DNA from: Sabethes cyaneus
Taxonomy: Eukaryota; Arthropoda; Insecta; Diptera; Culicidae
Reading direction: 5' to 3'
DNA: 64,000 nucleotides
Assembly: GCF_943734655.1 (NCBI RefSeq)
Contig: NC_071354.1
Location: 142,941,642-143,005,641 of the forward strand
Shown: positions 26,387 through 38,000 of the stretch, one piece after another
How positions within the stretch are numbered: position 1 is the first letter of the stretch
Layout: each line of letters opens with the position of its first letter
Position numbers and translations under genes: made by a program
Notes under the pieces: generated by a model
What the model was told of the DNA's origin: nothing
Seen by the model: only the letters and a program-made list of their open reading frames with translations
The model's database searches: none

Positions 26387-27339
26387 CAGGTTGTTTTAAT
26401 CGAACAATTGTGCCATGCTAGTTTTTTTTTCGGCACGTGTTGCAGAGCAGAATCGCCCAAGATAACCGAATAAAGTAATTTCGGTACGCGTGTGAAATAC
26501 AGTTTATGAATTCTTTTCTTGGATAAATCGCTTAGTGATTGTGAAACGCCAAAAGCAGAAAAGATATGATGGAAACTTCATTTTACTTCTGTCGGTGGTT
26601 TTTCTTTTGCTTTTTAAAGCTTAAGTTAGATGCGCGTACAATTCAGACAGTGAACAGAAGCCGGTCAGAGCATTTTTTTCTTTCTTGTGTTTGTGCGATT
26701 GTGTCGCGCTGTTCCCTGTAATGGAGAGGGGTTGCGTTACATTGGTCATCACATTGCTGCATACCCAACAAACATTTTTGTTTAAGAATAGCTTGTTCAA
26801 GTATTGTACAATTGATGGCCGTGGAACGGGTGTTTGACGGGCTGCTGAACAACAGGAATGTTACTTGGGTGGTACGGCTGGACTTGTAAGGTAAGCTTTT
26901 TAGATTTTTTTTTTCCTGGACAAAGTAAAATGGTTTGAATACACATGAATGTGGTTGAATAATGCTATTTTGCGTTTCGCGATATGGTTACGCCATTTAG
27001 TACTATATTTTTGATTTAAAGAAGCAGCGTCGTTTGGCAAGAGTTGTAGAGATTTACACAATATCACCGTCACAGAAATATAAAGTGTAGTTTAGCCTAT
27101 TTCTTTCTCAACGCTGTGAGATTTACCGAATGATTTGTCCCATTTTTAGTTATAGAGTATTTTTCCTTTATTTTATCATAGAGCAGTTAGATACAATGAA
27201 GTTACTTCATGCATTAAAAAACGTGTTCGATGAAACCAGGGTGTAGGAACAGAGTGTTATCTGTTTCTGTTTTTGTTAATAATAGAGTTAATAGCATTAG
27301 GAGAAAATGAGTATAAAATCCAATTGTCTGGTATACCCA
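26387..27339 (+). other. 5' untranslated-like leader of the LTR element
   Basis: Stops are frequent in all plus-strand frames and no gag-like domain is visible. A donor-like AAGGTAAGC lies near 26890. The packaging signal, if conserved, would be expected here, but nothing identifies it. Confidence 0.5.
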
Positions 27340-29110
27340 TTTTATCAAAACTGCTCGGTACTACTATTAAATAAAATGATTTGGTGAACAGGATCGTTGA
27401 TGAATTCGATAATGAATTGTTGGAAAATGGCTCGTTATGACCATTTGTATGGAACAGCTCGGTAGGACCGTTGAACAAATGACCTGGAGACAATATTGAT
27501 TCTAAACGGCTTAGTACAGCCGTTTTGTGAAGTGGTTCGGCGGCTAATACAAAAAAATTAGAGTTCAGAACAAGTTTTGGAAAATGATTCAGTACGATCA
27601 TTGTTGTGTGAAGTACATGGTTCGGTACAATCATCAATAAGTGAAATAATTCGATACGATTATTGTTGAATGATGTATATGGTTCGGTACGACCATAAAG
27701 GAACTAAATGATTTGGTACGATCATTGTTGAATGATATGGTATGTATATGGTTCGGTCCGACCATAGATGAGTTAAATGATTCGATATGATCATTGTTGA
27801 ATGATGTATATGGTTCGGTACGACCATAAATGAACTAAATTATTTGGTACGATCATTGTTGAATGTTGTATATGGTTTGGTACGGCCATAGATGAACTAA
27901 ATGATTCGATACGATCATTATTGAATGATGTATATGGTTCGGTACGACCATAAATGAACTAAAGGTTTTGATACGATCATTGTTGAATGATGTATATGGT
28001 TCGGTACGACCATAGATGAGTTAAATGATTCGATATGATCATTGTTGAATGTTGTATATGGTTTGGTACGACCATAGATGAACTAAATGATTCGATACGA
28101 TCATTATTGAATGATGTATATGGTTCGGTACGACCATAAATGAACTAAATTATTTGGTACGATCATTGTTGAATGTTGTATATGGTTTGGTACGACCATA
28201 GATGAACTAAATGATTCGATACGATCATTATTGAATGATGTATATGGTTCGGTACGACCATAAATGAACTAAAGGTTTTGATACGATCATTGTTGAATGA
28301 TGTATATGGTTCGGTACGACCATAGATGAGTTAAATGATTCGATATGATCATTGTTGAATGATGTATATAGTTCGGTACGACCATAGATGAGTTAAATGA
28401 TTTGGTACGATCATTGTTGAATGATTTATATGGTTCGGTACGACCATAGAAGAGTTAAATGATTCGATATGATCATTGTTGAATGATGTATATGGTTCGG
28501 TACGACCATAAATGAACTAAATGATTTGGTATGATCATTGTTGAATGATGTATATGGTTCGGTACGACCATAGATGAGTTAAATGATTCGATATGATCAT
28601 TGTTGAATGATGTATATGGTTCGGTACGACCATAAATGAACTAAATTATTTGGTACGATCATTGTTGAATGTTGTATATGGTTCGGTACGACCATAGATG
28701 AACTAAATGATTCGATACGATCATTATTGAATGATGTATATGGTTCGGTACGACCATAAATGAACTAAAGGTTTTGATACGATCATTGTTGAATGATGTA
28801 TATGGTTCGGTACGACCATAGATGAGTTAAATGATTCGATATGATCATTGTTGAATGATGTATATGGTTCGGTACGACCATAGATGAACTAGATGATTTG
28901 GTAAGATCATTGTTGAATGACATATATGTTCGGTACAACCATAGACGAACTAAATGATTTGGTACGATCATTGTTGAAAAAGATATAAGAAGAAGTAAAA
29001 GAAGTAAAAGAAAAAGATGGACCGGTAAGACCATAGACGGATCAAACTGCTTGATACGACCAGAGACAAATAAAATAGTTTAATATGATCATTGTCGAAA
29101 AGATGGCTTT
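27340..29110 (+). repeat. 62-bp tandem array of alternating dyad half-units, inside the LTR element
   Basis: From about 27590 the array is regular, with landmarks such as ATATGGTTCGGTACGACCAT recurring every 62 bp (27681, 27811, 27872, 27936, 27998 and on to 28928), about 22 units. Each unit holds two related half-units: TGGTTCGGTACGACCA and ATGATTCGATACGATCAT. Both have complementary ends (TGGT/ACCA and ATGAT/ATCAT). Variant units recur at 310 bp and 496 bp (5 and 8 units): AAAGGTTTTGATAC at 27961, 28271, 28767 and TTATTTGGTACG at 27837, 28147, 28643. This shows higher-order duplication. Units between 27340 and 27590 and after 28980 are decayed. Confidence 0.9.
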
Positions 29111-29326
29111 ACTTAGTATGAATCAAGTACCAGATTATATGCATAAGCTGTTATACAGGTTTGAGCTATTGATTTATTTGGATTTTTGGCAGTTAAAATG
29201 GTTGATCCCATGAGGTCAATGGAAACTATTTGTTTAAAAGAGCGACTCAGAAAAATAGTGTCATGATATGTTATGAAAGTTAAGTGAAATAAACAAGAAG
29301 TAAAGGTACTTCGGCTGGAAAACTCG

Positions 29327-29613
29327 ATAGTATCGTCTCGAAATAATCACCAGGCTGAGAATCCTACGGGTCCAGAAGGACACAACAAAGCGGGTGATGA
29401 AAAATTTACTTGACAGATTAGAATAGGAAGGGCAGTTTTCCACATTTCTGAAAAGGCAAAAACAGCAATTACGTGAAGGCAAAGTTGCTCTTAGACTTAC
29501 CCTACGAGTCGAATTATCTTCAATGCTGAAAGAATCGAAAACTTGTGTTTCCTCTCAGAGAAAAGTCAATGATATGGAGGGGGATGTGCTAGGATATCCA
29601 TCTGTTCTCACCA
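29327..29613 (+). pseudogene. Lys/Arg/Leu-rich frame in LTR element, possibly a gag remnant
   Basis: A frame of about 95 codons with one internal stop, rich in Lys, Arg, Leu and Glu: segments read TRLRILRVQKDTTKRVMKN and FLKRQKQQLREGKVALRL. The composition suggests a helical, possibly coiled-coil segment, such as occurs in gag proteins. I recognise no domain. It may equally be chance coding within a non-coding interior. Confidence 0.25.
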
Positions 29614-29998
29614 GGTAACTTAACCAGGTCCCAGTAAATAGTGTTCTTAATGGTGTTGATTGTTGAATTCTCTTATCAGATTTAAAGATTTGATTGATTG
29701 TTGAATTGCTAAGTATCTGAATAGTACAAGTGGTGGTAGTAATGCCGAACTGTTGCACCTTTTGAATGATCAAATACAGAAACTACCCTCTGCCACAAAC
29801 TCACTTACAATTTCATTGAAAAGAGTTATTTTCAGAATTTCGTTTGCTTGGGATCAGTTGAATGCATGGAAAGTTGTCTTTTATCTCCATATAAATATAA
29901 TAAATGGCAAATTCACTAATATTTTTTTGTAGCGTGTAAATTAGACTTTTTCTTCTATACTTTTATATTAGGTTTTTTTTTTTCAAATTTCGTCTTGT

Positions 29999-30012
29999 GA
30001 GAAGAGGTGAGA
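29999..30012 (+). promoter_or_regulatory. Polypurine tract next to 3' LTR
   Basis: GAGAAGAGGTGAGA has 13 purines in 14 bases and ends exactly where the 3' LTR starts. That is the position where plus-strand DNA synthesis primes. Confidence 0.7.
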
Positions 30013-30276
30013 TGTGGGGGTTGAATGCCCTTGGTACAGAATATCTCGTCTCCCAGCATCACAACATGCATCGCGCTGTATACCATCTCGGCAGCGCTAA
30101 AATGTGCCGCCGATGCGACGAGCAGTTCGGTGCATCGTCGTGTCGGCAATCATCGGAGTCATCTAGATTCCGACCGCGTTCAAAGACCTGGCTGGTAAGC
30201 ACAGTCAGTCGTATTCAGTTGACTAAACAATAAAGACTTGGGCGATTCTTTGTGGCTGTAATTTCGACTCTGCACA
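30013..30276 (+). repeat. 3' LTR (264 bp)
   Basis: As read it is identical to the 5' LTR, with AATAAA at 30229-30234. Followed by the target duplication AGTGC at 30277-30281. Confidence 0.9.
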
Positions 30277-30281
30277 AGTGC
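30277..30281 (+). repeat. Target-site duplication AGTGC (right)
   Basis: Pairs with 26106-26110. Confidence 0.85.
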
Positions 30282-31299
30282 TACCCAGTCCCAGTATAGT
30301 AAACAAACACGTAGTCCTACGTCAAAAAAGTTTGTTCCAATACATTGATTAATTTCCCAGAAAAGGGTAGGGTATGTTGCTGCTTCGTCGTAATTACCTA
30401 TTCCCGTCCTATCCAATACAAATTATTAAAAATATCAGCGTTTTTTATGACATACAATGCAAAATTAGTTATACCCTATTATTTTAGTTTGTTGACTGTC
30501 ATATAGCATATCAATCAAAGTGAGCTGAGATCTTTTCAAATGCTTTTTTCATTAAAGAATTCCTACCAGCCAAATTTCCTACGTTTTTTCGTGCGACGAA
30601 GAAGAGAATGTCGACTAATCGTTTCAATTTTCGTCATTCATAAATGAAAATAACTCACGCAACGCATTGTCGTTATTATGCAACCGGAAAAACTTGTATG
30701 ACCAGCAGAAACTTTTGCATAATAACATTTGTCATGCCGTCTTACACAAATACATGCGCGCTAATTTCATAAACATTGTTATGATTTTTAGCTCGGACGA
30801 TGAAAAATTTTGATGGACGGATTTTAAAACGGTACGACGAATTTAAGAAAAAATCAGTTGCGTAATTTCAATAAAATGCTTTAATATTGTCAATTTCCCA
30901 CCCTTTCGTACGCGATGAATTATAACCGTCGCGGGTGAAACCGTCGCCAGAATCGTCGCGGGGGCAAATATCGTTTATTTTGGCAAGTAAATCAATAGCT
31001 TACGTGCTAGACAAGCATAATATATACTTATAACTTACATACAGCCAAGCAGATTCTTTCTGCGACGATTTCAAGCTATCAAAAAAGTGAGCAGCGCGTT
31101 TTGTTACCAAAGAAACGGGCAATAATCGCTTTTTAGTGATTTTAAAGTGCACGGATCGGAAGGTAAGTGTGTTTGAGTTAGATCAGCACAAGAACTTTTG
31201 GAGTATTCATTAAATCCATCCAAGAAATAATGAAAATTCGAGTGGCTTTACTTACTACGACGGGAATTAGAAATAAACCCTACATAAAGTTAAAGGGGG
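30282..31299. other. Unassigned sequence
   Basis: No gene is recognised. CGTCGC motifs cluster near 30928-30962. A donor-like GAAGGTAAGTGTG occurs near 31161, without a recognisable exon. Confidence 0.45.
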
Positions 31300-31600
31300 T
31301 TGCGTAGTCTCCTTTTGTCTAGCGCCTCTATGGTTCAAAGGTACAAGTACCAGCGAGCCACATGCCCTGGCGGATGTTGTGGGTTCGAATTCGGTTATAA
31401 TCTCAGATTATTGCTGGGTTCGACCTATGCACCTTCCACCATTGGACAAAAGGTAGGAGTCAAAACGATTACTTGCGTAGCTACCAATACCCCCCCCCCC
31501 CCCTCCTCACCTTTCCGCTCTTTCCCTCCTTCACCAGAAAATTTTCATTTTCTTTCCTACCGTACCGTCCCTTCATCAATTGTAGAACCACTGCCTCAAA
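31300..31600 (+). mobile_element. tRNA-derived SINE, family 2, best-preserved copy
   Basis: It contains an A-box-like CTCTATGGTTCAAAGGTAC, the B box GTGGGTTCGAATTCGG, then TTATAATCTCAGATTATTGC (a short dyad), GGGTTCGACCTATGCACC, and a C/T-rich 3' half with a 13-nt C-run at about 31491-31503. An overlapping 147-codon frame (31300-31743) is a by-product of the low stop density in the C/T-rich part. Confidence 0.7.
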
Positions 31601-34600
31601 AAAAAAATTTGAGAATCTTATTTTTACAAGAGCGCCGTTTTATTCCGTCGAAGTTGCTCTGCGTTGCACTGGAAAACTTATATGTAAAATCAGAATTTGA
31701 AATAAAAAATTGTGATTTTTTCAAAATTTCAACATATATTTAAGGTTTGTCTTCACCATCAGTTTTATTGCATGTAAAAACAAAATACCACGCGTTTTCA
31801 TTGCATTCTTGCAGCCTTATGTTTTTAAATTGTATCTCAAAAATTAAAAATTAATCATTTCTGAATTTTTATAAGTTATTAAGTTATGTAATGTTATTAT
31901 TTTATGCTATATTTAAACAAAAAAATATAAATAAATGAACACAGTAAACTGTTTCTGCCAATTACATGAATTTTTGTTTTATTTTGGAACATCACAAACA
32001 GCGTAAATTGGTTGTTAATTAAACCGTCCTGAGTTGCAAATGTTAATTTTCCAATTGGAATGAGGAATTCATCAAATCTGGTTCATATTTGGAAGCAACT
32101 CAAATATGCATCATTAGATTTTATAACATTGTGTTTATACTGACCAAAAATCTGAAGATAAACTTTATTATGTAAATTTATCAGTCCGCTGCAGCTACAA
32201 CAGGAAAAACAACGAGCTGGAAATAATAACAGTCGTTCGTTACATTAACCGACCATGAACCAACCGCGAGAATCTAACGGTACTTCTCCCGTAGAGCACC
32301 CGACTGCACTGCGATTGCACGCTGCTACTAGCGTGAAACTTCCTCACATTTCACACATGCACGACACGGCGCGATTCTACGGTTTAATAAAACACAGACA
32401 TAGCTTTACATCTAATTCCGATTCAAGATCGAGGAAAATTTTCAATGCCATCCCCGAAGGGTTGATGATATAAATGTATATAAATGTGACGGTTCGCTAC
32501 ATGGGGATGATCATTTATTTTTAGAGGTACGTGTTTTGAATTGCTGGCTATATAATAATCAAATTTAAGGCTTTGACAAGGTCGATGTTATTCCAATAGT
32601 ATGTACTGTAAAACGTGATGCGATAAGCAATTTTTATCATGTATGGATTGCTGCTTTGGTAATAAAAATCTTCAATTCTACGACCTACATAATACGATTT
32701 TTTTACTAAAGTAACTCTGTTGCGAAAGTCTCGTTTCTGTTTTTGATAAAGTTACTCGACATGAAATGCTCTAATCGAGATGAAATTAAATTACTAATTC
32801 GTAACTATCCTATTAACAATAAAAGTAACCCAGTTACAGTCACTTTTTGAAATTTTCAGTCATCCCACGGCATTAAGATCATGACACCATCGAAGTGGCA
32901 GCTAGAGCTTCCAGAAGTGCATAAAAACAAAACAATATGGCACTTGCATACTTCCTGATTGTTAGGCTCCCAGGAGTAGTATGTATTTCTAAACAGTAAT
33001 ACACCCCTCAGCTAATGTAAATCGCACCGCAGTCGAAGCATCAAGCGAGCAGGAAAAAAGCACATCACGAAGCTAATTGATATTCACAGGCAACCGGCCC
33101 TGGCTCTATTTTGAACGCTTCTGTCGCCGTCATCACTCGTACCGCTCCGTTTGTTTATAGCACAAATCGGCAGCGGGACAGGTAATGAACCCGTTTGTTT
33201 TGCAGCACGTGATTCCGCACTGTGAGCCGGCACCCAATCAAGTGGGCCTTTTACACATACCTAGCCAAACAGACGTATCGTCAATGGCCGGATAGTCATT
33301 TGTGCATACATAAATTTGGGACCAAATTTTGTTTCATTGTCATTCTTAAACTGCAGTTCTAGACTACATAGTTGAAATTTTCATGCATTTCAAACAGACC
33401 ATAAAAATGACATTTCTAAGAACACGACAGGGGCTTTCACTATCGCACAAGTGTTAAAGAGTTAAATTTTAGTGTAAAATTTAATTTTGTTATGCAAGAT
33501 TTGCGAGTTACTTAATTAATATTTATGCGTCTTTTATTGTTAATTATCATGGTTTTCAAAGTTACTTTGATAAAAAAACTGATGTCTAACTATAATCAAT
33601 GTCATGCTCTATGATACTGTGATAAATTTTGTACCAAATTTACACATGCTCCATTTGAGCTTAACGATACAGCATATACTGTAATCTACTTGTATTATTA
33701 TTGTAATGAAGATTCGTATGGGATATCATACCAATGCGTTTATATTTCCGCATATAGAATTTAATTTTTTCACATTTTAGTTTTTTTTACAAACAACTAA
33801 AAAATCTCAACAATTACAGAGTTTATGTTTTTTAATATTCAATGGAATTAAACGAAAATCTAAAAACTTTTACGTCGGAATTTTGCCACGAGACCACAAT
33901 ATTTAAAGTGATAATAGCTTGCCATCATTTCTACCCCACGTGACATAGGCTATGGCCTTCTAATATTTACCGCGTAGGGGAAAACGATGCACTGATAGCA
34001 GTAATATTGTGATAGTAGTTTGTTCCCTTGTTCAGATAGGTTAGAACTGTTCCGATGTTCTATTACACAGGTTTAACAACAAAATGTTTACTGTATTACA
34101 GTAAAAAAAAAAAAAAGTTAAAACCAAGTAGCCAACCAGTACACTGCTACTGTGTGGCACAACGCATTCACCTAAAGCTTTTCAATGAAGCGTGCCACCA
34201 ATTATAGTTGAATCCAGTTAAAAATAGAACTGTACACCTTCGTACTGCAGGAGGGATTTTCTTATCTATCCAATTTAGTTGAAGCGTGAGTCGGTGACAC
34301 CTTCAATAAGCCTATTGTTTGTAACCGAGGCTACATTGTGTGCTGCAATAATCAAACGGATATTCATTTTACAGACCGGACACATATACTTCATAACGCG
34401 CTTTTGAATATTAAGTGCTAAACGCAGATCAATATGAAAATAAAAAAAAGTAACCTGATATAAAAGAATTTGATTGAAAAGAATCAAGAGTCAAGTGCTG
34501 TTAACTGTATTGCGCCTGAATAATGAGCAGCGAAACTGCGAGTTTTTATCAACGCATATTTGTTTTGCTTATGTGAAATATCAAATGCTCTTTTTTAGTT

Positions 34601-34779
34601 GATTTCTAGCATAAACTCTGACTAAACTAAAGACTGAACGTAAGAAAATATATTATTTCATTATTTCACCTAACAATCTTAGGCTTTTAACAGCTTTTAA
34701 CGGCTATATTAAAATTTTCGTTAAAGTTCGGAAAAGGATCATTATTTTAATTAATTGGAATTCTGTTCTAAGATATAGT
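31601..34779. other. Unassigned AT-rich sequence
   Basis: Roughly 3.2 kb in which I find no gene, recognisable transposon or RNA gene. A 72-codon frame at 32255-32473 has no motif. Confidence 0.5.
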
Positions 34780-34782
34780 TTT

Positions 34783-34840
34783 CTTTTTTGGACTTATCAC
34801 TGCTAGCAGTACTGTTGATCCATTGTGATATCATGTAACT
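34783..34840 (-). mobile_element. SINE family 1, 3' end fragment
   Basis: On the minus strand the segment ends with an A-rich run (TTTTCTTTTTTGG on plus) and shares GTTGATCCATTGTGATATC with the family 1 SINE (17604-17622 region). It directly precedes a Jockey-like LINE. Confidence 0.55.
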
Positions 34841-34849
34841 TTGTGCTTG

Positions 34850-35965
34850 TTCAAAAGTTCTAGAAATCATCGTTGTTTCCGTGTAGCTCGCAATATATTT
34901 TTATCAACTGGCATGGTTTCGCCCTCAACAGATCTGTTGCCACGAATCTCACGCAATTCGTTTCGTTTTCGTCAAATAGCCTGGAGGAAGGTGCGCAAGT
35001 AGATGCTATATACATTGATCTAAAAGCTGCGTTTGATCGTGTTGATCATAAAATATTGTGGTGCCAGATGGAAAAACTCGGAATTTCTGCCGTTTTTATG
35101 AGATGGACAAGGTCTTACCTGGCTGGCCGTAGTTCATGTGTTAAGATTGGTGCAGAAGAAACTGAATTTTTTTTAATACATCGGGAGTTCCACAAGGAAG
35201 CAACATAGGTCCTTTGCTTTTTACACACTAACCAATGAGCTCTCTATACTACTACCACCTGCATGTCGCTTATTTTATGCTGATGACGTAAAGATATACA
35301 TGCGTGTAAAAACCGTTTTGGACTGGCTGAAGTTACAGCAACCAGTTAATCTCTTTGAAGCGTGGTGCATGAATAATTTGTTAGCAATCAGTGTCCTCAA
35401 GTGCCAACGCAATCACATTTCACCGCAAAGTTAATCCGATTATCTTCTATTTTGGGTCACGCGTTGCAACGAGTTGATTACATTTGTAACCTAGGAGTCA
35501 ATCTTGATTACGCGCTCACCTTTCGTTTGCTTCTCGAAGTAATTATCTCCAAGGCTAATGGGCAACTAGTATTCATCTTCAAAATTGCTATTGAGTTCCG
35601 GGATCTGCATTGCCTGCGTACGGTGCTACAGTGTACACTCAATAGTGGAATCCTGCTCTATAGTATGGTGTCCGTTTCAGGCATACTGGATTTCGAGGAT
35701 CAAAGCAGAAAAAGTTTACACGCTTTATGCCTTTCGGATGCTACCCTGAAGTGATTCGTCGCATTCGCCTCTATACGATACACGTTGTAAATACGCCTGA
35801 CTCGAAACGCTTGAGGAGAGACGCATGACAGCTCAAGTCTTGTTTGTTGGCAAACTTCTGATCGGAAAAATTTACTGTTCAAATCTTCTGAAGTAGCTGA
35901 ACATCTAATATACTAATGGCAGCTAAATTCCACACTGCCTACGAGTTACGATTTTGGCATATCCA
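34850..35965 (+). pseudogene. Jockey-like LINE relic (reverse transcriptase)
   Basis: This is the 3' part of a non-LTR retrotransposon pol. Segments in order: NWHGFALNRSVATNLTQFVS (about 34901-34960), VDAIYIDLKAAFDRVDHKIL (first catalytic Asp, about 35000-35060), SGVPQGSNIGPLLF (about 35180-35222) and YADDVKIY (about 35276-35300) with both catalytic Asp retained. C-terminal blocks FKIAIEFRDLHCLR (about 35576-35618) and FRVRR-like remnants follow in shifted frames. At least two frameshifts and several stops make it non-functional. There is no endonuclease domain, so it is 5'-truncated. The motif spacing fits the Jockey/CR1/L2 group. Confidence 0.8.
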
Positions 35966-37154
35966 TGGATGCTTTCAAGAGACAAAATAAAAATAAAAGC
36001 AAAATCTGTAACAATACATACATACATGCCTTACTCGCTCGCGGGCTGTTGACCTCATGAGCGGGCTGTTCAGAAACACGCTACGAGGCTGAGCGCTCAG
36101 GAGTGTGTAGGTAGCAGCATGTATGCACACAGCACCAGCGGTTGTTTGTTATACCTTACGTTAGTGGAGTAAGCGTTGGTTGCTATGCTTGTCATACTCG
36201 CTTCTGCAAAACTAGGTATCATTTACTTTTCGTTCGATTTACAACATTGGATTGTAAGAGAAATAATAGGCATAATATTGAGCAGAAGGTTATATAGTGG
36301 CATTTATGAAACAATCATTCATTAGCCTTCGAGAAGCGTACGAATAAACGCTATATAAACGAATTTCCCTGAGTATCGTGATCATCCACTATTCACTAGT
36401 CAACAGTATTTATGAACTCAGTAAGCTGAAGATGATTTTTCATGTAAAATTGGCCGCTGAATCCGAAAATGAGGTCAGAAAAAATTAAAGTGGAATATTT
36501 TTTAGATATGCATAAAAGTTGAAATTTTGCGTAAAGAAAGGTACTACATGTACATAAATACAAATTTCTCCGGTTACAAAGCAGCAATTTTAAATCTCTT
36601 TTTTGTATATTAAAGCAGAGAAAATTTGCTATCGATTAGTTGAGCTTTACTTTTCTGTAAGAATAATAGTACCGTAAGTATTTGTGAATTTGTTCACAAC
36701 AAAACAAGAAAGAACGCATTTTTTGGAATAATTTCAACTTTATCAAAGAATTTGAACAAGATTACGCAATTTAAAAATTTTATTTTACGAGGATCTTAAA
36801 GGCCGATAAAAAACAAAGAAACCAGGGGGTTAATAATAACAATCGGTTTAAAATTGTAGAAGTTCAGTGCATCTCAGAAACCAGTGCATCTAATATCCCT
36901 GTGCATTATTTAAACTTGTTACAACCAAAGTTTTCATTGTACAGTAGGTAGTGCTTGATGTACTAAAACGAAACAAATAATTTAAATAACATATGAGGCT
37001 TACCTACTACCAAGGCCGTGTGGCTCAATCGCCTGCCCAAAATCTCAGTTTTGAGATCAGGCATCTGGAAACCACGCAGCATCGCATCCCCTAGCTCAAC
37101 AACTCAATAGAGTACTACCGGGTATGGCCACGTGGAGGCGCTAGGTAGTAGCTT
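35966..37154. other. Unassigned sequence
   Basis: No gene is recognised. Tandem GAGCGGGCTGTT-like repeats occur at about 36041-36073. A weak inverted pair (ACCTACTACC near 37004 and GGTAGTAGC near 37143) could mark a small foldback element. Confidence 0.4.
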
Positions 37155-37545
37155 GAACTGGTAAAAGATATGGTGGTCGCTTTCACGTTTGCCTTCCTCA
37201 TTTTAGATCCGGCTGACCTCGACTGACGATTCCCTATAAAAATGTTCATTTTGGACAGGTACTTTTTCACTGTTTGCTCGAATGCTTTGACCTTCCGGAC
37301 TAAGGCGTAAAACGATGGAGCCACATTTCTCTCGGGATTCTTCTTTAGCTTCTGCTCCCAAGACTTTTAATTGATGCTTTCGCCTTTCTCCAGCATGGAG
37401 AGGATGTTATAAATGCCGGATCGGCTATATCCGGTGGACACATAGCGCCGCACGATGTTCAATTACTTCGCTCCTGGGTAGAGTTTGCAGTACGAATAAA
37501 GCATGGAGCGTAGTGACTTGACTATTTTCGCTATGGCTACCACAA
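37155..37545 (-). pseudogene. Tc1/mariner-like transposase, N-terminal relic
   Basis: A single minus-strand frame with two stops contains IVRRYVSTGYSRSGIYNIL and later VKKYLSKMNIF followed by NRQSRSAGSK. These resemble the paired helix-turn-helix DNA-binding region of Tc1-type transposases. The catalytic domain is not seen downstream (lower coordinates). No TIR could be paired. The assignment rests on motif resemblance only. Confidence 0.5.
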
Positions 37546-37894
37546 ATTAATCGATAACGATTGTTCCATTGAATTATTGTTTGATAGTTCTATTTTCATC
37601 GCCATCCGCAATTAGTCATTTTTTATTGCATAAATTACAATGTGCCAACGCACCATAATTTCGTGGGCTTTATTGCAGACTTCATTCATTGTATACGACA
37701 CATTTGAGCGAAAATGGCTGTAACAGATAATGCACGAGAACGGTTTTTCGGACAATGCTAATCAAATCGGTAATCCTCAACGGACTTGAGACCAAAGTTA
37801 CAGTTTTACGAAAGACACATGAATTTACCGTGGTAGCGGCATACAAACAGAAAGCGCACAGTGGCCGCGAGTTCCAGACATTACCTGGAAGAAT
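37546..37894. other. Unassigned sequence
   Basis: I see no gene or recognisable element here. Confidence 0.4.
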
Positions 37895-38000
37895 TCCCAT
37901 CGTATATCTGGGGAAAGTCGGAAGACTACGGTGGCCCGGCCACGTCGCAAGGATGCCGGACGACTGTACAGTGAAACCTGTTCTGTTAAAAAAAAGAAAT
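37895..38000 (+). pseudogene. LINE C-terminal fragment (RTE-like)
   Basis: A short frame with VGRLRWPGHVARMPDD, the highly conserved C-terminal signature of RTE-type and related LINE polyproteins. It stops within 30 codons and nothing upstream continues the RT domain. Confidence 0.65.

Larger units (their letters stand above)
26111..30276 (+). mobile_element. Non-autonomous LTR retrotransposon (LARD-like), recent insertion
   Basis: Two 264-bp LTRs (26111-26374, 30013-30276) read as identical. Each starts TGTG and ends CACA. AGTGC is duplicated directly outside (26106-26110, 30277-30281). One base after the 5' LTR comes TGGCGACCGTG, a primer-binding-site-like sequence; a purine tract GAGAAGAGGTGAGA abuts the 3' LTR. 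The 3.64-kb interior has no recognisable gag, protease, RT, RNase H or integrase. Instead it holds a large 62-bp tandem array. The TGT...ACA ends, 5-bp duplication and PBS suggest a BEL/Pao or Gypsy parent that would supply proteins in trans. Identical LTRs imply young age. Orientation follows from PBS and PPT. Confidence 0.88.

Noticed and set aside
27257..27637. 126-codon minus-strand frame in the 62-bp array region
   Set aside because: Antisense shadow of diverged array units; no domain. The same holds for 28783-29034.
27340..29110. CRISPR-like array
   Set aside because: Repeat and spacer are not distinguishable, both half-units are related to each other, the context is a eukaryotic retrotransposon, and no cas genes exist.
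31300..31743. 147-codon plus-strand frame as a gene
   Set aside because: It starts in a tRNA-derived SINE and runs through its C/T-rich tail; composition explains the open frame.
37004..37155. Foldback element from inverted CTACTACC motifs
   Set aside because: The arms align only loosely with gaps and no clear boundaries or target duplication were found.
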